Shown: in pieces, positions 13,212-13,258 of the stretch | How the letters are laid out: the number at the start of each line of letters is the position of its first letter | Numbering within the stretch: position 1 is the first letter of the stretch | Origin: an uncultured Clostridia bacterium | GTDB taxonomy: Bacteria; Bacillota; Clostridia; Oscillospirales; Oscillospiraceae | Length of the DNA: 13,258 nucleotides | NCBI GenBank assembly: GCA_945927915.1 | Contig: CAMEMX010000021.1 | Location: forward strand, 1-13,258 | Direction: 5' to 3' | Notes under the pieces: generated by a model | Told to the model about the DNA's origin: nothing | Databases searched by the model: none | Seen by the model: the letters and a program-made list of their open reading frames with translations, nothing else | Made by a program: the position numbers and the translations under genes

Positions 13212-13258
13212 AATATCACCTTTTCAGATTTTTAATGGCTAAGGACTAAGGACGAAGG

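Noticed and set aside
13225..13258. Short CTAAGGAC/TAAGGACGAAGG repetition at the right edge
   Set aside because: Only two imperfect copies are visible before the window ends, which is too little to call a repeat or a promoter.
1..13258. A defence island, biosynthetic cluster, prophage or integrative element
   Set aside because: Every sizeable gene belongs to sugar uptake, envelope maintenance, lysine/peptidoglycan synthesis, rRNA modification or a surface protein. No integrase, transposase, nuclease or att-like repeat is seen.

Overview
The window looks like chromosome from a GC-rich gut-type Bacillota, most likely the Oscillospiraceae/Ruminococcaceae. This is inferred from strong AGGAGG ribosome sites, sigma-A type promoters, a LacI-controlled sugar ABC operon, a surface protein joining SLH modules to BspA-like leucine-rich repeats, and many small palindromic intergenic repeats. 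There is no rRNA, tRNA, CRISPR array, phage gene or transposase.

Left part (1-7946, + strand): a maltodextrin or other alpha-glucoside uptake and use locus. It starts with the C-terminal half of an MsmK/UgpC-type transport ATPase and its terminator, followed by about 750 bases of gene-free DNA full of repeats, including 137-bp tandem copies. A well-formed promoter with a LacI-type operator just behind its -10 box then drives a lipoprotein substrate-binding protein. A terminator-like hairpin separates that gene from two permease genes (the first has an unusual four-helix N-terminal extension), a LacI-family regulator and 4-alpha-glucanotransferase malQ. The likely logic is that the lipoprotein captures the sugar, the permeases plus the ATPase import it, MalQ remodels the glucan, and the regulator controls the operon, probably including its own gene.

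Right part (7958-13258): housekeeping genes on the minus strand, in transcription order lspA (13211-12720), an RluD-type pseudouridine synthase (9993-9091) and dapF (8906-8109). A + strand gene of 834 codons (10115-12619) lies between lspA and the pseudouridine synthase. It encodes a secreted protein with a signal peptide, a Cys/His motif, three SLH modules and a C-terminal run of leucine-rich repeats. It and the pseudouridine synthase are driven from two back-to-back promoters packed into 76 bp. lspA and the pseudouridine synthase are often adjacent in Bacillota, so the surface-protein gene looks like a later insertion.

Palindromic repeats with ends of the form GTCATTGCGAG...GTGGCAATC, and others of the form GTAGGG-(GC-rich palindrome), sit directly after the 3' ends of the ATPase, malQ, dapF, the pseudouridine synthase and lspA genes. 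I see no convincing sign of a wholly new multi-gene system. The points most worth a second look are the modular tandem repeats, the extended permease, the compact divergent promoter and the SLH-LRR protein inserted at the lspA locus.
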